From assembly GCF_001592365.1 (NCBI RefSeq), contig NZ_BCWU01000015.1:23935-87934 (forward strand): 64,000 bases of DNA, in the 5' to 3' direction. The notes below the pieces were generated by a model that searched no databases, was not told the DNA's origin, and saw nothing but the letters and a program-made list of their open reading frames with translations. The position numbers and the translations under genes were made by a program. Source of the stretch: Gordonia hydrophobica NBRC 16057 (GTDB taxonomy: Bacteria > Actinomycetota > Actinomycetes > Mycobacteriales > Mycobacteriaceae). Below are positions 26,861 through 36,094 of the stretch, in pieces; position 1 is the stretch's first letter, and every line of letters begins with the position of its first letter.

Positions 26861-28032
26861 GTGCACCAGATGCCGCGGCGGCGCTGGTCCGTGTGCTGCG
26901 GCCAGGGATGACCGTCGCTCTCGGGGACGGTGTCGGCGCTCCCGGCCGGCTGTCTGATGGCACCGACGTCGCCGAGGCGCTCTCGGCGGCGGCCGCCGAA
27001 GTCGGCGGAGTGCGCCTGATCCTCGGGTGGCTGCCGCAGGAGTGCTCCGGCATCGACCCCGGATCCTTCGCCGAGATCGTGGTGATGATGCCTGGGTGGG
27101 GTGTCCGGAAGCTGCTCGCGCATCCCTCCGTCAAGTTCCTTCCCACCCGGCTCGGTGCCCTGACCGGACTGCTGGCCGGTCCCTGCCGCCCCGATGTACT
27201 GATCACCCGGTTGGCCCCTCGTGACGATGGCTTCGGCTTCGCTACCGAGGTGTCCTGGCAACAGGGGGTCGTCGAGAGCGGCGCGCGCGTCGTCGCCGTC
27301 CTGGACGAGGCGCGGGTGGCGGGTGGCGGGGTGATTGACCGTGACCGGGTCGAGGTGCTCGGTACCGCGGGAGATCGTCCCGAAGTCGTCACCGAACGAG
27401 CACCGTCCCGGGAGCACAACGCTCTGGCGGACAACGTGCTGAAGTGGATTCCGGATGGAGCCCGACTGCAGTACGGTCCGGGGCAACTGGGCACGGCGCT
27501 GCTGCGGAGGGCGGAGGTGGGCCTGCAGATCGACACCGGATTGCTCACGCCGGCGGTGCTCGACCTGCAGGGGCGGGGCTTGCTGCGGGGCGTCCCGTCG
27601 ACGACCTACCTACTCGGTGATGACGACCTGTATGACTGGGCGGCCGGGCGCGAGGTCCTCCACGGTATCGAGTTCACGCATGACCTCGGTAGACTCAGCC
27701 ACGGCGACCCGCTGTTCGCCGTCAACACGGCCGTGGAGATCGACCCCGTCGGTCAGATCAACGTGGAAGGCGTCGGTGACAACGTCTTCGGCGGCATCGG
27801 TGGACATCCCGACTACTGCACAGGCGCGCGCCTGAACCCGCGGGGACTCTCCATCATCGCTGTACCACACCGGTTCCGGGGAAACTCTCCGCTCGTGCCA
27901 GCGCTCACGCGGCCGGTGTCGACGCTGGCGCACGACGTCGATGTCGTCGTCACCGAGCACGGTCACGCCGATCTGCGCGACGCGTCGTGGGAGGAACGGG
28001 CACTGCGCTTACGCACCTTGTTCGACGGCTGA
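26857..28032 (+). CDS. Acetyl-CoA hydrolase/transferase-type CoA-transferase
   Basis: 391 aa. The C-terminal half has the family features IEFTHDLGRLSHGDPLFAV, then VNTAVEIDPVGQINVEGVGD and GGIGGHPDYCTGARL, close to the GGQxDF motif of acetyl-CoA hydrolase/4-hydroxybutyrate CoA-transferase enzymes, and VVTEHGHADLRDASWEERA at the end. These enzymes transfer CoA by a glutamyl-CoA intermediate. Start GTG 26857 overlaps the preceding stop. Likely swaps CoA between acids during substrate activation or product release; donor unknown. Confidence 0.82.
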   Translation: MSAPDAAAALVRVLRPGMTVALGDGVGAPGRLSDGTDVAEALSAAAAEVGGVRLILGWLPQECSGIDPGSFAEIVVMMPGWGVRKLLAHPSVKFLPTRLGALTGLLAGPCRPDVLITRLAPRDDGFGFATEVSWQQGVVESGARVVAVLDEARVAGGGVIDRDRVEVLGTAGDRPEVVTERAPSREHNALADNVLKWIPDGARLQYGPGQLGTALLRRAEVGLQIDTGLLTPAVLDLQGRGLLRGVPSTTYLLGDDDLYDWAAGREVLHGIEFTHDLGRLSHGDPLFAVNTAVEIDPVGQINVEGVGDNVFGGIGGHPDYCTGARLNPRGLSIIAVPHRFRGNSPLVPALTRPVSTLAHDVDVVVTEHGHADLRDASWEERALRLRTLFDG

Positions 28033-28063
28033 CACTAGACCACACCACAGGAAGGACATACCT

Positions 28064-29209
28064 ATGCGCAGGAGCATATTCGACGAGGTACATGACGACT
28101 TCCGGGCGACGGCCCGGGAGTTCTTCGAGCGGGATTGCGCTCCTCACTCGGAAGAGTGGGAGAAGGACGGCAAGGTCAGTCGCGAGGCGTGGCGCTCGGC
28201 CGGCGAGCACGGGCTGATCGGATGGGCACTGCCCGAGGAGTACGGCGGCCTCGGAGTGACGGACTACCGGTTCAACCAGATCGTTTCCGAGGAGATGTTC
28301 GCTGCCGGTGCGGTCGGCATCGGGCTCGGCGTGCAGAACGACATCATCGTTCCCTATCTGGCCGACCTCACCACCGAAGAGCAGAAGAAGCGCTGGTTGC
28401 CCAAAGTGATTTCGGGCGAGTACATCTGCTCGATCGCGATGTCCGAGCCTGCCGCCGGGTCGGATCTCGCGGGGATCAAGACCACCGCCAAGGACATGGG
28501 CGACCATTGGATCGTCAACGGACAGAAGACCTTCATCAGCAACGGGCTGCTGTCGAGTCTGGTGGTTACCGCGGTCAAGACCGATTCGAGTGCGCCCCGG
28601 CACAAGGGCATAAGCTTGCTGGTCATCGAAGACGGGATGGAGGGCTTTACCCGTGGCCGCAAGCTCGACAAGATCGGCCAGTTCTCCGCCGACACGGCCG
28701 AGTTGTTCTTCGACGACGTCGTGGTGCCGAAGGAGAATCTGCTGGGCGAGGAGAACCGCGGCTTCTATCACCTGGTGTCGCACCTGCCCACCGAACGTCT
28801 CGGTATCGCCACGTATGCGCTGCCGATGGCCCGCCGCGCGTTGGATCTGACGAAGCAGTATGCGCTGGACCGCGAAGCATTCGGTCAGCCGATCGGCAAG
28901 TTTCAGGTCAACCGGCACGCGATCGTGGAGATGCAGACCCAGCTCGATGCGGCGCAGGTCTATCTCGATCAGTGCGTGCTCGCCGCCAACGAGGGGATCC
29001 TCACCGACGAGGACGCGGCCGGCCTGAAATGGTGGACCTCGGAGATTCAGTGGGCCATCGTCGATCGGTGTCTGCAGATGCACGGCGGATACGGCTACAT
29101 CAACGAGTACGAGGTCGCCCGGTTGTGGCGGGACTCGCGTGTCCAGCGGCTCTACGGCGGTACCACCGAGATCATGAAGGACCTCATGGGCCGCGCTATG
29201 GGGTACTGA
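28064..29209 (+). CDS. Acyl-CoA dehydrogenase
   Basis: 381 aa, complete stand-alone ACAD. Motifs: CSIAMSEPAAGSDLAGIKTT, VNGQKTFISNGLL, TAELFFDDVVVPKENLLGEE, DREAFGQPIGKFQVNRHAIV, MHGGYGYINEYEVARLWRDS and YGGTTEIMKDLMGRAMG. The E of INEYE fits the long-chain/isovaleryl group catalytic region. GGAAGGA precedes ATG 28064. It is clearly paralogous to the enzyme at 41578 (same N-terminal FDEVHDDFR/FEPEHEQFR pattern). Last gene of the operon; followed by a perfect hairpin. Confidence 0.93.
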   Translation: MRRSIFDEVHDDFRATAREFFERDCAPHSEEWEKDGKVSREAWRSAGEHGLIGWALPEEYGGLGVTDYRFNQIVSEEMFAAGAVGIGLGVQNDIIVPYLADLTTEEQKKRWLPKVISGEYICSIAMSEPAAGSDLAGIKTTAKDMGDHWIVNGQKTFISNGLLSSLVVTAVKTDSSAPRHKGISLLVIEDGMEGFTRGRKLDKIGQFSADTAELFFDDVVVPKENLLGEENRGFYHLVSHLPTERLGIATYALPMARRALDLTKQYALDREAFGQPIGKFQVNRHAIVEMQTQLDAAQVYLDQCVLAANEGILTDEDAAGLKWWTSEIQWAIVDRCLQMHGGYGYINEYEVARLWRDSRVQRLYGGTTEIMKDLMGRAMGY

Positions 29210-29227
29210 TACCGCAGTGACGTGAAA

Positions 29228-29267
29228 CGAATACCCGGTGGCCAGTTCTCTGGCCACCGGGTATTCG
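29228..29267. terminator. Bidirectional hairpin terminator
   Basis: Perfect 18-bp arms, CGAATACCCGGTGGCCAG (29228-29245) and its complement (29250-29267), with a TTCT loop, end the plus-strand operon 18 bp after its stop. Confidence 0.9.
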
Positions 29268-29325
29268 CGTTGGGTCGGTCGACTCTTGGGACGGTCAGTC
29301 GGGCCTGATCTCGCCGCCGAGGTGA

Positions 29326-30120
29326 CTACTCCCGAGTGGACTTGTTCTTGCTGCGCTCGAGGAAGGATTCGACGAGTGCACGATGCTCAGGGGTGTCGAA
29401 CGAGGCGTACTCCTCGGTCAGTGCGTACTCGATCACTCCGGTGACCGCACGCTTGAGGTGGATGTTCAATGCGCGCTTCGTCGACTGCACCGCCTGAGGA
29501 GGTGCGGCCGCGATCTTCTCGGCCAGGGCGATCGCCTCGTCGACGACAGTGCCGTCGGCCACGACACGATTGGCCAGCCCGACCTCGACCGCTTGGGCCG
29601 CGGGGATGCGGGCACTGGTGAGGAGATACTCCTTGGCGCGCAACATGCTCATCAGCAGCGGCCACGTCGGAGCGCCACCATCAGCGGCAGTCAGGCCCAC
29701 CCCGACATGGGGATCCGACAGGTACGCTGACTCGGCGATCAGGACGATGTCACTGCATGCGGCGAGGCTGGCGCCGAGGCCGACGGCGGGTCCGTTGACC
29801 GCGGCGACGATCGGGAGCGGGCATTCGAGCATCTCCCGGACCAGGTGGCCGGCGCTGTCGATCTCCTTACGGCGTGCGGGCTTGTCGTCCCACAGCTCGA
29901 CGAAGTGATGGAAATCGCCGCCCGCGCTGAATGCCTTGCCGGCGCCGGTCAGCACGATCGCCCGTGCATCGACATCCTCGGCCAGGTACCGCCAGACCGC
30001 CACCAACGCATCATGCAGTGGTTCACTGGTCGCGTTGAACGCCTCCGGCCGGTTGAGGGTCACGATGCGGATCGGGCCACGCGACTCGATCAGCAGTTCC
30101 GGGCAGGCGGGGTTGTCCAT
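29326..30120 (-). CDS. Enoyl-CoA hydratase/isomerase (crotonase) family protein
   Basis: 264 aa. Crotonase features: IRIVTLNRPEAFNATSEPL, GAGKAFSAGGDFHHF (oxyanion hole), PIVAAVNGPAVGLGASLAAC, and DPHVGVGLTAADGGAPTWPL, where the second catalytic Glu position (normally PEVxLGL) is Asp-Gly-Gly like; the activity may therefore be isomerase or hydrolase rather than hydratase. AAGGAG 8 nt upstream favours ATG 30120 over the overlapping GTG 30129. It is downstream of the dehydrogenase pair on the same strand. Confidence 0.88.
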   Translation of the reverse strand: MDNPACPELLIESRGPIRIVTLNRPEAFNATSEPLHDALVAVWRYLAEDVDARAIVLTGAGKAFSAGGDFHHFVELWDDKPARRKEIDSAGHLVREMLECPLPIVAAVNGPAVGLGASLAACSDIVLIAESAYLSDPHVGVGLTAADGGAPTWPLLMSMLRAKEYLLTSARIPAAQAVEVGLANRVVADGTVVDEAIALAEKIAAAPPQAVQSTKRALNIHLKRAVTGVIEYALTEEYASFDTPEHRALVESFLERSKNKSTRE

Positions 30121-30204
30121 GGTGTTCACTCCTTGGTGTCCATCTTGTGGGCGTGGTGTGGGAAACGGGGATTACAGGTGAAACGGCCCGCGTGGGCGGA
30201 TCGG

Positions 30205-31326
30205 TCAGGGGCTGATCAGATACGACTCGATCAGATCGGACAGCCCGTCGCTCGCGAGGGCGAATCGACCGAGGCTACGCGCGTAGGACCTGGTGCCACC
30301 ATAGTCGTCGACCCATCCCTGCGCGCGCAGAGTGGTGCGCCCGAGCGGATACTCCGCCGTCACGCCGAGCGCGCCGTGGAGTTGATGCGCGATGGCGCAG
30401 ACCGGTCCGACGACCTGCCCGGTAACCACCTTCGCCAAGGTGATCGCGTGCTTGGTGCGGTCCGCGCCGAAACCGAACTCGGCGGCCGCGGCGACGGCAA
30501 GAGTGGTTGCTGCGCGCGCACGTTCGATCTCGCCGGCCATCTGTGCCAACGACTGCGCGACGGCCTGGAAGGCGGTGAGCGGACGGCCGAACTGTGTGCG
30601 TTCCCGGGTATGAGCGACGGTGAGGGTCGCCACCGCGTCGAGTGCCCCGATGATCTGGATACAGCGGGCCCACGCACCCCGGTAGACGATCTCGTCGCCG
30701 ATCGAGGGCGCGAGCACGTGCAGGGCGTCGTCGCTGATGGTGAACTCCACCCGCCCACGTGACTCGCCGGCCAGATTCTGGCCGGGTGTGATCAGCGGGG
30801 ACCCGAGGAGCCCGACGGCGGTGCCCTGCGGTCGGCGGATCGCCACGAGAACGTGGTCGGCCTCCTCCGCCCACGGGACCTGCGACGACTGCCCGGAGTG
30901 CACGCGGCCTGCGGTCTCGGATGCGCCATCGATGGAGGTGACCGCCACGGTGGTGATCCCACCGGGAAGGGGGATTCCGGCGGTGGCGGCCAGCCACGAC
31001 CCGATGAGGTCGTGTTCGGCGAGGGGTGTCGACGCGCCCCGCCTGGCCAAGCCGTAGAGGACGACGGCGACCTCACCGGGACCGCTGCCGAGATCGGGTG
31101 CGCCGATCAGCTCGTTGAGTCCGGCCTCGGAGAGGGCGTTCCACAACGGCCGGTTGAGTGTGATGCCGGCGTGTCGGTCGGCGGCCCCGTCGGCGGGGTG
31201 ACGATCAGCGAGGTCGGCCACCAGTGCCCGAAGATCGGTCAGCTCGTCGTCGATCGTCCCCGGTTCCAACACGCCACCGGCCAGCCATGAGGTCAGTGGG
31301 GTCGGGGTTCGCGTCGATGTGCTCAC
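30205..31326 (-). CDS. Acyl-CoA dehydrogenase, subunit of third heteromeric pair
   Basis: 373 aa. Late ACAD motifs are VAHTRERTQFGRPLTAFQAV, VCAIAHQLHGALGVTAEYPL and GWVDDYGGTRSYARSLGR; early FAD/substrate loops are poorly conserved, as in short or degenerate subunits. It overlaps the partner gene by 4 nt (31323-31326). HQLHGALGVTAEYPL places a Glu near the usual base. Likely forms an alpha2beta2 dehydrogenase with the next gene (inferred). Confidence 0.86.
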   Translation of the reverse strand: MSTSTRTPTPLTSWLAGGVLEPGTIDDELTDLRALVADLADRHPADGAADRHAGITLNRPLWNALSEAGLNELIGAPDLGSGPGEVAVVLYGLARRGASTPLAEHDLIGSWLAATAGIPLPGGITTVAVTSIDGASETAGRVHSGQSSQVPWAEEADHVLVAIRRPQGTAVGLLGSPLITPGQNLAGESRGRVEFTISDDALHVLAPSIGDEIVYRGAWARCIQIIGALDAVATLTVAHTRERTQFGRPLTAFQAVAQSLAQMAGEIERARAATTLAVAAAAEFGFGADRTKHAITLAKVVTGQVVGPVCAIAHQLHGALGVTAEYPLGRTTLRAQGWVDDYGGTRSYARSLGRFALASDGLSDLIESYLISP

Positions 31327-32468
31327 TGTGCCGTCATTCCTTTCGCCACCATGCCGCGCAGGATCTCATTGGTCCCACCGCGCAGGGTGAACATCGGCCG
31401 GTGGGTCCTTCCGGCGGTGACCAGGGCGGTGAGGTCTTGGTCAGGGGGGAGGTCCTCGAGAAGGTCAGACGCGGTGTCTACTGAATCCTGTTCGAACTGC
31501 GTTCCGAGATCTTTGACCAGCGCCGCCCGCAGGGCCTGATCGCGACCGTCGGCCAAGGCGCCGGCCACCGACACCGATAGTTGGCGCAGAGAGAGGAACT
31601 TCGCTGCGAGGTGTCCCGCGGTCAGTGCGGTGTCAGCTGTGGCATCGACGGCATGCAAAGTGGCGTCGATGACGGCGGCGGTGGACAGTATCCGGTCGGG
31701 GCCACTGCGTTCGAAGGACAGTTCTGAGGTCACCTGCGTCCAGCCGTTGCCGATCGCGCCGAACACCGCGGAGTCGGAGATCTCCACATCGGTGAAGACC
31801 ACTTCGTTGAAATGATGGAGACCATCGATGGTGACGATCGGTTCGACGAGGAGTCCGGGCGAGTCGATGGGCACGATGAACTGACTGAACCCAGCGTGGC
31901 GGTGCGCCGTGTCGAGCGGGCTGGTCCGCGCGAAGACCACGATCTGCTGGGCACGATGGGCGCCGGTGGTCCACACCTTGCGTCCGTTGAGCAGCCATCC
32001 ACCATCGGTGCGCGTCGCGCGGGTGGTGGCCGCAGCGAGGTCGGAACCGGCCTCCGGCTCGCTCATCCCGATCGCCGAGTACAGCGTGCCCGCCACGATC
32101 CGGGGCAACAGCTCCCGCTTCTGCTCCTCGGTGCCGTAGCTCTCCAGACTGGGCGCGACCTGTCGGTCGGCCGTCCAGTGGGCGGCCACCGGCGCACCCG
32201 CGGCGATCAATTCCTCCCCGATGACATACCGGTGCAGGAATCCGAGTCCCCGACCGCCGTACTCGGGTGAGACGGTGACGCCGGTGAAACCGGCGTCCGC
32301 AAGACGCCTGCTGAAGGCCTCGTCCCATCCCGACATCCAGCTGTCGACGATCGGTCGCCACCCGTGGCTCTGCCGGTCGTGTTCGAGGAAGTCGCGGACC
32401 TCGTGGCGCAGCGACAACAGCTCGGGTTCACTGACGGTCAGAGACTCGAAAGCGCTCACCACAGTCAT
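31323..32468 (-). CDS. Acyl-CoA dehydrogenase, subunit of third heteromeric pair
   Basis: 381 aa. Motifs: YSAIGMSEPEAGSDLAAATT, LNGRKVWTTGAHRAQQIVVF, NEVVFTDVEISDSAVFGAIG and the FAD-contacting tail MFTLRGGTNEILRGMVAKGM. GGAGG plus AAGAG before ATG 32468 fix the start; the frame continues to 32996 only by running through the promoter and the divergent gene. First gene of a minus-strand operon with its partner and a crotonase. Promoter region of 90 bp shared with the divergent 32559 gene contains an AT-rich block. Confidence 0.9.
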   Translation of the reverse strand: MTVVSAFESLTVSEPELLSLRHEVRDFLEHDRQSHGWRPIVDSWMSGWDEAFSRRLADAGFTGVTVSPEYGGRGLGFLHRYVIGEELIAAGAPVAAHWTADRQVAPSLESYGTEEQKRELLPRIVAGTLYSAIGMSEPEAGSDLAAATTRATRTDGGWLLNGRKVWTTGAHRAQQIVVFARTSPLDTAHRHAGFSQFIVPIDSPGLLVEPIVTIDGLHHFNEVVFTDVEISDSAVFGAIGNGWTQVTSELSFERSGPDRILSTAAVIDATLHAVDATADTALTAGHLAAKFLSLRQLSVSVAGALADGRDQALRAALVKDLGTQFEQDSVDTASDLLEDLPPDQDLTALVTAGRTHRPMFTLRGGTNEILRGMVAKGMTAQ

Positions 32469-32558
32469 CTCTCTTCCTCCATCGACGCAACGTAATGCTA
32501 TAAATGTATATCGTATTAGCGTAACGCCCAAGAAGAAGTCGAGGCGAGGAGCTGCTGA

Positions 32559-33830
32559 ATGAGTGAGATTCGATCGATAGGTACCTACCTGCCACCCTGG
32601 GAAGTGGCCGGACGGCGGGTGGCAGGACCCGATGAAGATGCGCTGACCATGGCCGTAGCCGCTGGCCGCGTGGCCGATCCCGACGCGCGTGCCGCCCGGG
32701 TGGTCCTGGTCAGTCGGGATTTCCCTCTGCTCGAGGGCGGAAACGGCGCTGTCCTGCTGGCCGGTCTCGCGTTGCCGGCCGACACCCCCGTCGTCGAAGT
32801 GCTCGGTGGTGGCCCGGCGGTGCTCGACCAGATCGTCGGCGCCGAGCCCGGCACTCTGATCATCGGCGCCGACCTGAGCGCGACAGTCGGTGCGTCTGCA
32901 CTGCTGACCGGAGATTCCGGCGTCGGCATCGACGGGATCGCTCGTCGCACCGGCAGCCTGCCGGTAACGGCGCGCGCCTCCGACGGCGTTCGTCATGTCT
33001 ACGGTGACCCGAGGCTCGATCGCGAGGTCGGCCTCAAGACGGCCGTCGACCGGCTGGGACTCGACCCCGCGCTGCCGGTGGTGGCGATCGCCGGTGCGAA
33101 GCCCAAGGACCTCGGTGCACTGGCCGTGTCCGATGGTGCCGCGACCGATGCGGCGCAGTCTGCCTCTGGGGTGATCCGCGTGATCGCCGCGATTCTGGAG
33201 GTGAGTGCGCCCCTCGCCGGTGGGGTGGTCGCCGTGGAACAGGCGAGTGCTTCGGCGGCTGTTCTCGATCCCGGGAAGGGCTCCGCCGTAGTGGCGCGGT
33301 CGGAGGCTCTCATCGGCGAGTTGCCACGGACCCGCACTGCGGACGGGAACGGTATTCCGATCTCGCTAGCTGCCTATGCTCGTGCCTTCGAACCCAAACT
33401 CCGCTGGGAGGCGGCCGTGTTCGACGAGGCGCCCGGTATCGACAGCGCCCCGCTGTTCCCGCCGCGGGCGCGGGTCGGTGCCACTGGGAAACTCGCCGAC
33501 GATTACCGGCTCGAGCCGCTGCCGCGTACCGGCACCGTGTACACCCACACCACGATCCGGATCCCGGTACCGGACCTGCCGAGCCCGTACACGCTGGCCG
33601 TGGTCGCACTCGATGACAGTCCGGTTCGCGTATTGCTCAAGGTCACCGCCGCGGTGGCCGGGACGGTGGAGGTGGGCCGGCCCGGGAAGGTCGTCATGCG
33701 CCGTGTCGCGGTCCGCGCCGGTGTCCCCGACTACGGTTACGCCTTCTGGCCCGACCTACCCGCCGAGACCGCCGCGTCGTCGGCTGATTCCGCAGCACAA
33801 ACCGCCCCAGAGAAGGAGGTCGCACGATGA
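32559..33830 (+). CDS. HMG-CoA-synthase-like protein fused to a DUF35 OB fold, cysteine-free
   Basis: 423 aa. Residues about 1-285 look like a condensing-enzyme/HMG-CoA synthase fold (IRSIGTYLPPWEVAGRRV, LIIGADLSATVGASALLTGD, ARASDGVRHVYGDPRLDREV). Residues about 300-400 are a DUF35 OB fold (LPRTGTVYTHTTIRIPVPDL, PYTLAVVALDDSPVRVLLKV). There is no Cys anywhere: both the condensing nucleophile (region VVEVLGGGPAVLDQ) and the zinc ribbon are missing. The stop overlaps the thiolase ATG. Best guess: a non-catalytic scaffold or partner of the thiolase, comparable to fused DUF35 partners (inferred). Confidence 0.78.
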   Translation: MSEIRSIGTYLPPWEVAGRRVAGPDEDALTMAVAAGRVADPDARAARVVLVSRDFPLLEGGNGAVLLAGLALPADTPVVEVLGGGPAVLDQIVGAEPGTLIIGADLSATVGASALLTGDSGVGIDGIARRTGSLPVTARASDGVRHVYGDPRLDREVGLKTAVDRLGLDPALPVVAIAGAKPKDLGALAVSDGAATDAAQSASGVIRVIAAILEVSAPLAGGVVAVEQASASAAVLDPGKGSAVVARSEALIGELPRTRTADGNGIPISLAAYARAFEPKLRWEAAVFDEAPGIDSAPLFPPRARVGATGKLADDYRLEPLPRTGTVYTHTTIRIPVPDLPSPYTLAVVALDDSPVRVLLKVTAAVAGTVEVGRPGKVVMRRVAVRAGVPDYGYAFWPDLPAETAASSADSAAQTAPEKEVAR

Positions 33831-34987
33831 GGCCGGTGGCAATAGTCGGTGCGGGTATGACACCGTTCGCTGAGCACTTCGACCTCGGGATCAAGGACCT
33901 GATCCCGATGGCCTATGCCGACTGTGTCTCGCACATCGACAAAGGCATTGACAAGTCGGAGATCGAGGCCGCGTGGTTCGGTGAGCTTTCGACCACCGAC
34001 GGCTTTCCGTCGGGAATTCTGGCAGACACCCTGGATCTTCTCGATATTCCGGTGACTCGTGTCGAGAATGCGTGTGCCACAGGAAATGACGCGATTCGCA
34101 ACGCGGCAATCGCCATCGGTTCCGGCCTCTACGACGTCGTGCTCGTGGTCGGGGCGGACAAGGTACGCGAGACGGCGTCGGCCGCCACTTTCTGGGAGTG
34201 GGCGGCGATGACCCGGGATACGGCGTGGGACTACCCGCTCGGGCTGGTGGCGCCGGCGAACTTCGCGTTGCACGTCAACCGCTACCTCCACGAATCCCCA
34301 GCCACCAAAGAGCATCTCGCGAGGATCGCGGTGAAGAACCACTTCCACGCGCTTAAGAACCCGAAAGCGCAACTGCGCTACGAGATCACCGTCGAGCAGG
34401 CGCTCGCCGCGCCGATGGTGGTGGAGCCGTTCGGCCTCTACGACTGCACTCCGCAGAGCGACGGTGCCGCCGCAGTCATCTTGGCCTCGGAGGATGTAGT
34501 GGACCGGTACACCGACAAGCCGGTGTGGGTGCGCGGCGTCGGGCTTGGGATGGATCGGGTGATGCATCAGCACAAGCGCGACATGACCACTTTCCCGCCG
34601 ACGGTCAAGGCTGCGGCGGCCGCCATGTCGATGGCTGGGGTGACACCTGGTGATATCGATGTCGCGGAGGTCCACGACTGTTTCACCGGTGTGGAACTGA
34701 TCAGCTACGAGGACCTCGGTTTCGCCGATCGTTTCGAAGGCTACAAGCTCGTCGAGAGCGGCGAGAACTACGTCGGGGGGTCGATCCCGATCAATCCCAG
34801 TGGCGGGCTCAAGGCCAAGGGGCATCCGCCGGGGGCCACCGGTGTCGCGCAGTGCTACGAGCTGTTCAACCAGTTGCGTGGCGAGGCCGAGAACCAGGTG
34901 GACGGAGCGAGTATCGGACTGGCGCACAACATAGGCGGTCCCACCGCGGTATCGGCGGTGACGATCCTCTCCAACGAGCGCAGCTGA
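33827..34987 (+). CDS. Thiolase family protein (SCP2/lipid-transfer type)
   Basis: 386 aa with an intact thiolase active site: Cys83 in RVENACATGND, HDCFTGVELISYE, GGLKAKGHPPGATG with the conserved His, and AHNIGGP near the end. It should cleave a 3-ketoacyl-CoA with CoA to release acetyl- or propionyl-CoA. Coupled to the upstream HMG-CoA-synthase/DUF35 fusion by a 4-nt overlap. It is the only one of the three thiolase-fold genes in the island with all classical residues. Confidence 0.92.
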   Translation: MRPVAIVGAGMTPFAEHFDLGIKDLIPMAYADCVSHIDKGIDKSEIEAAWFGELSTTDGFPSGILADTLDLLDIPVTRVENACATGNDAIRNAAIAIGSGLYDVVLVVGADKVRETASAATFWEWAAMTRDTAWDYPLGLVAPANFALHVNRYLHESPATKEHLARIAVKNHFHALKNPKAQLRYEITVEQALAAPMVVEPFGLYDCTPQSDGAAAVILASEDVVDRYTDKPVWVRGVGLGMDRVMHQHKRDMTTFPPTVKAAAAAMSMAGVTPGDIDVAEVHDCFTGVELISYEDLGFADRFEGYKLVESGENYVGGSIPINPSGGLKAKGHPPGATGVAQCYELFNQLRGEAENQVDGASIGLAHNIGGPTAVSAVTILSNERS

Positions 34988-35161
34988 GTCTCGGCTGCAG
35001 CGCGCACAGGGGTTTCTCTGACGCGGCCCGGCCGAAAGGTCGGGCCGTGTCGCGATGCTGTGTACACCCAGGGATCCAGGCCGATCTGAGTTCGCGATGG
35101 CGACGGGAGGGCCCGTGCAATCGATGCTCTCGGATCGGGTGCCCTGCGTGGCCGCTCGACG

Positions 35162-35815
35162 TCACCCGTCGCTGGTGGTGCCGGCGTCCAGTAGATTCCA
35201 GATGAGCTGCGCGATGGTGTCCACGATGTCCTCGGGATTGATCGGCAGCGAGCGTACGTGAATCTGGGTCCAAGTGCGCTCGATCATCGACACCACGCTG
35301 AGACCGAGTGCCTCGGGGGCATGCGTGGGCTCAACCTGTCTGCTCCGCAGCGACACCCCGAGAAGGAAAGCGGTCCGCATCACGAGCCGTTGTGCGGTCG
35401 CCCGGAACTCCTCGTCGGTCGGGCCCGCCTCGGCCAATGCGTTCATGAACGCGCCGTGCTCGTCCATGAACCGCATGTAGTGGGTAACCCAGGTGCGGAC
35501 GTCATCGAAGGACGCAGGTCTCGGCAGGGTGTCCCACTCGGAGACCACGGTCATGCAATCGCGGTACGCATCGCGGCCGAGGACCTCGATGACTTCCATC
35601 TTGTCCTTGAAGTAGGTGTAGAAGCCCGCTCGGGACACCCCACATGCGTCGGTGATGTTGTTGATGCGAGTGCCGGCGTAGCCGCGTTCCAGAAACAGCT
35701 TGCGAGTGCTGTCGAGGATCGCCTCGCGTGCGCGGAGCGCCCGTGGCCCCAAGTGCGCCAACGAGTCGTCGGTGGTTGTGGCCGATGGTGGGGGAAGCTG
35801 CGTATCTGATGTCAA
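35162..35815 (-). CDS. TetR family transcriptional regulator
   Basis: 217 aa. HTH: LFLERGYAGTRINNITDACG then VSRAGFYTYFKDKMEVIEVL. The ligand domain is helical and not diagnostic. Divergent from the second amidohydrolase; TTGAC-N6-GTCAA type dyads occur twice in the shared 279-bp region, one lying on the -35 box of the amidohydrolase promoter, so it is the likely repressor (inferred). Confidence 0.9.
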   Translation of the reverse strand: MTSDTQLPPPSATTTDDSLAHLGPRALRAREAILDSTRKLFLERGYAGTRINNITDACGVSRAGFYTYFKDKMEVIEVLGRDAYRDCMTVVSEWDTLPRPASFDDVRTWVTHYMRFMDEHGAFMNALAEAGPTDEEFRATAQRLVMRTAFLLGVSLRSRQVEPTHAPEALGLSVVSMIERTWTQIHVRSLPINPEDIVDTIAQLIWNLLDAGTTSDG

Positions 35816-35902
35816 CGGTCTCTCCTTGGCGGTTGGCCGGCCTCTCGATGGATGCGGGATACGCCGGCCACGGCCGGACGTTCGCCCACTCTACTCGCTA
35901 AC

Positions 35903-35918
35903 TTGACGTAAACGTCTA
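35903..35918. promoter_or_regulatory. Candidate TetR operator 1
   Basis: TTGAC-GTAAAC-GTCTA is an imperfect copy of the dyad found at 36004-36019, with the same 6-nt spacing, on the regulator-proximal side of the divergent region. Confidence 0.5.
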
Positions 35919-36003
35919 GCGGGAGGGTTTTGGCAATAATGCCGGACGAAGTGGGGTGCATGGAGGTTTCACGTCACCGAGGTAGGGGGCGTCGACGCGA
36001 AAC

Positions 36004-36033
36004 TTGACAGTTGCGTCAAAGACGGGCTATCGT
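36004..36033 (+). promoter_or_regulatory. Promoter overlapping candidate TetR operator 2
   Basis: TTGACA (36004-36009) and TATCGT (36028-36033) are spaced 18 bp and form a sigma-70-like promoter about 60 bp before the amidohydrolase. The perfect dyad TTGAC-AGTTGC-GTCAA (36004-36019) covers the -35 box, so a bound regulator would block RNA polymerase (inferred). Confidence 0.6.
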
Positions 36034-36094
36034 CGAAGACAGCAGCCACGCAGGTGCGAGCTGGTCCACATTCCCACCCACGATGGAGTGACCC

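Noticed and set aside
27950..29257. 435-codon minus-strand frame
   Set aside because: Mirror of the acyl-CoA dehydrogenase at 28064.
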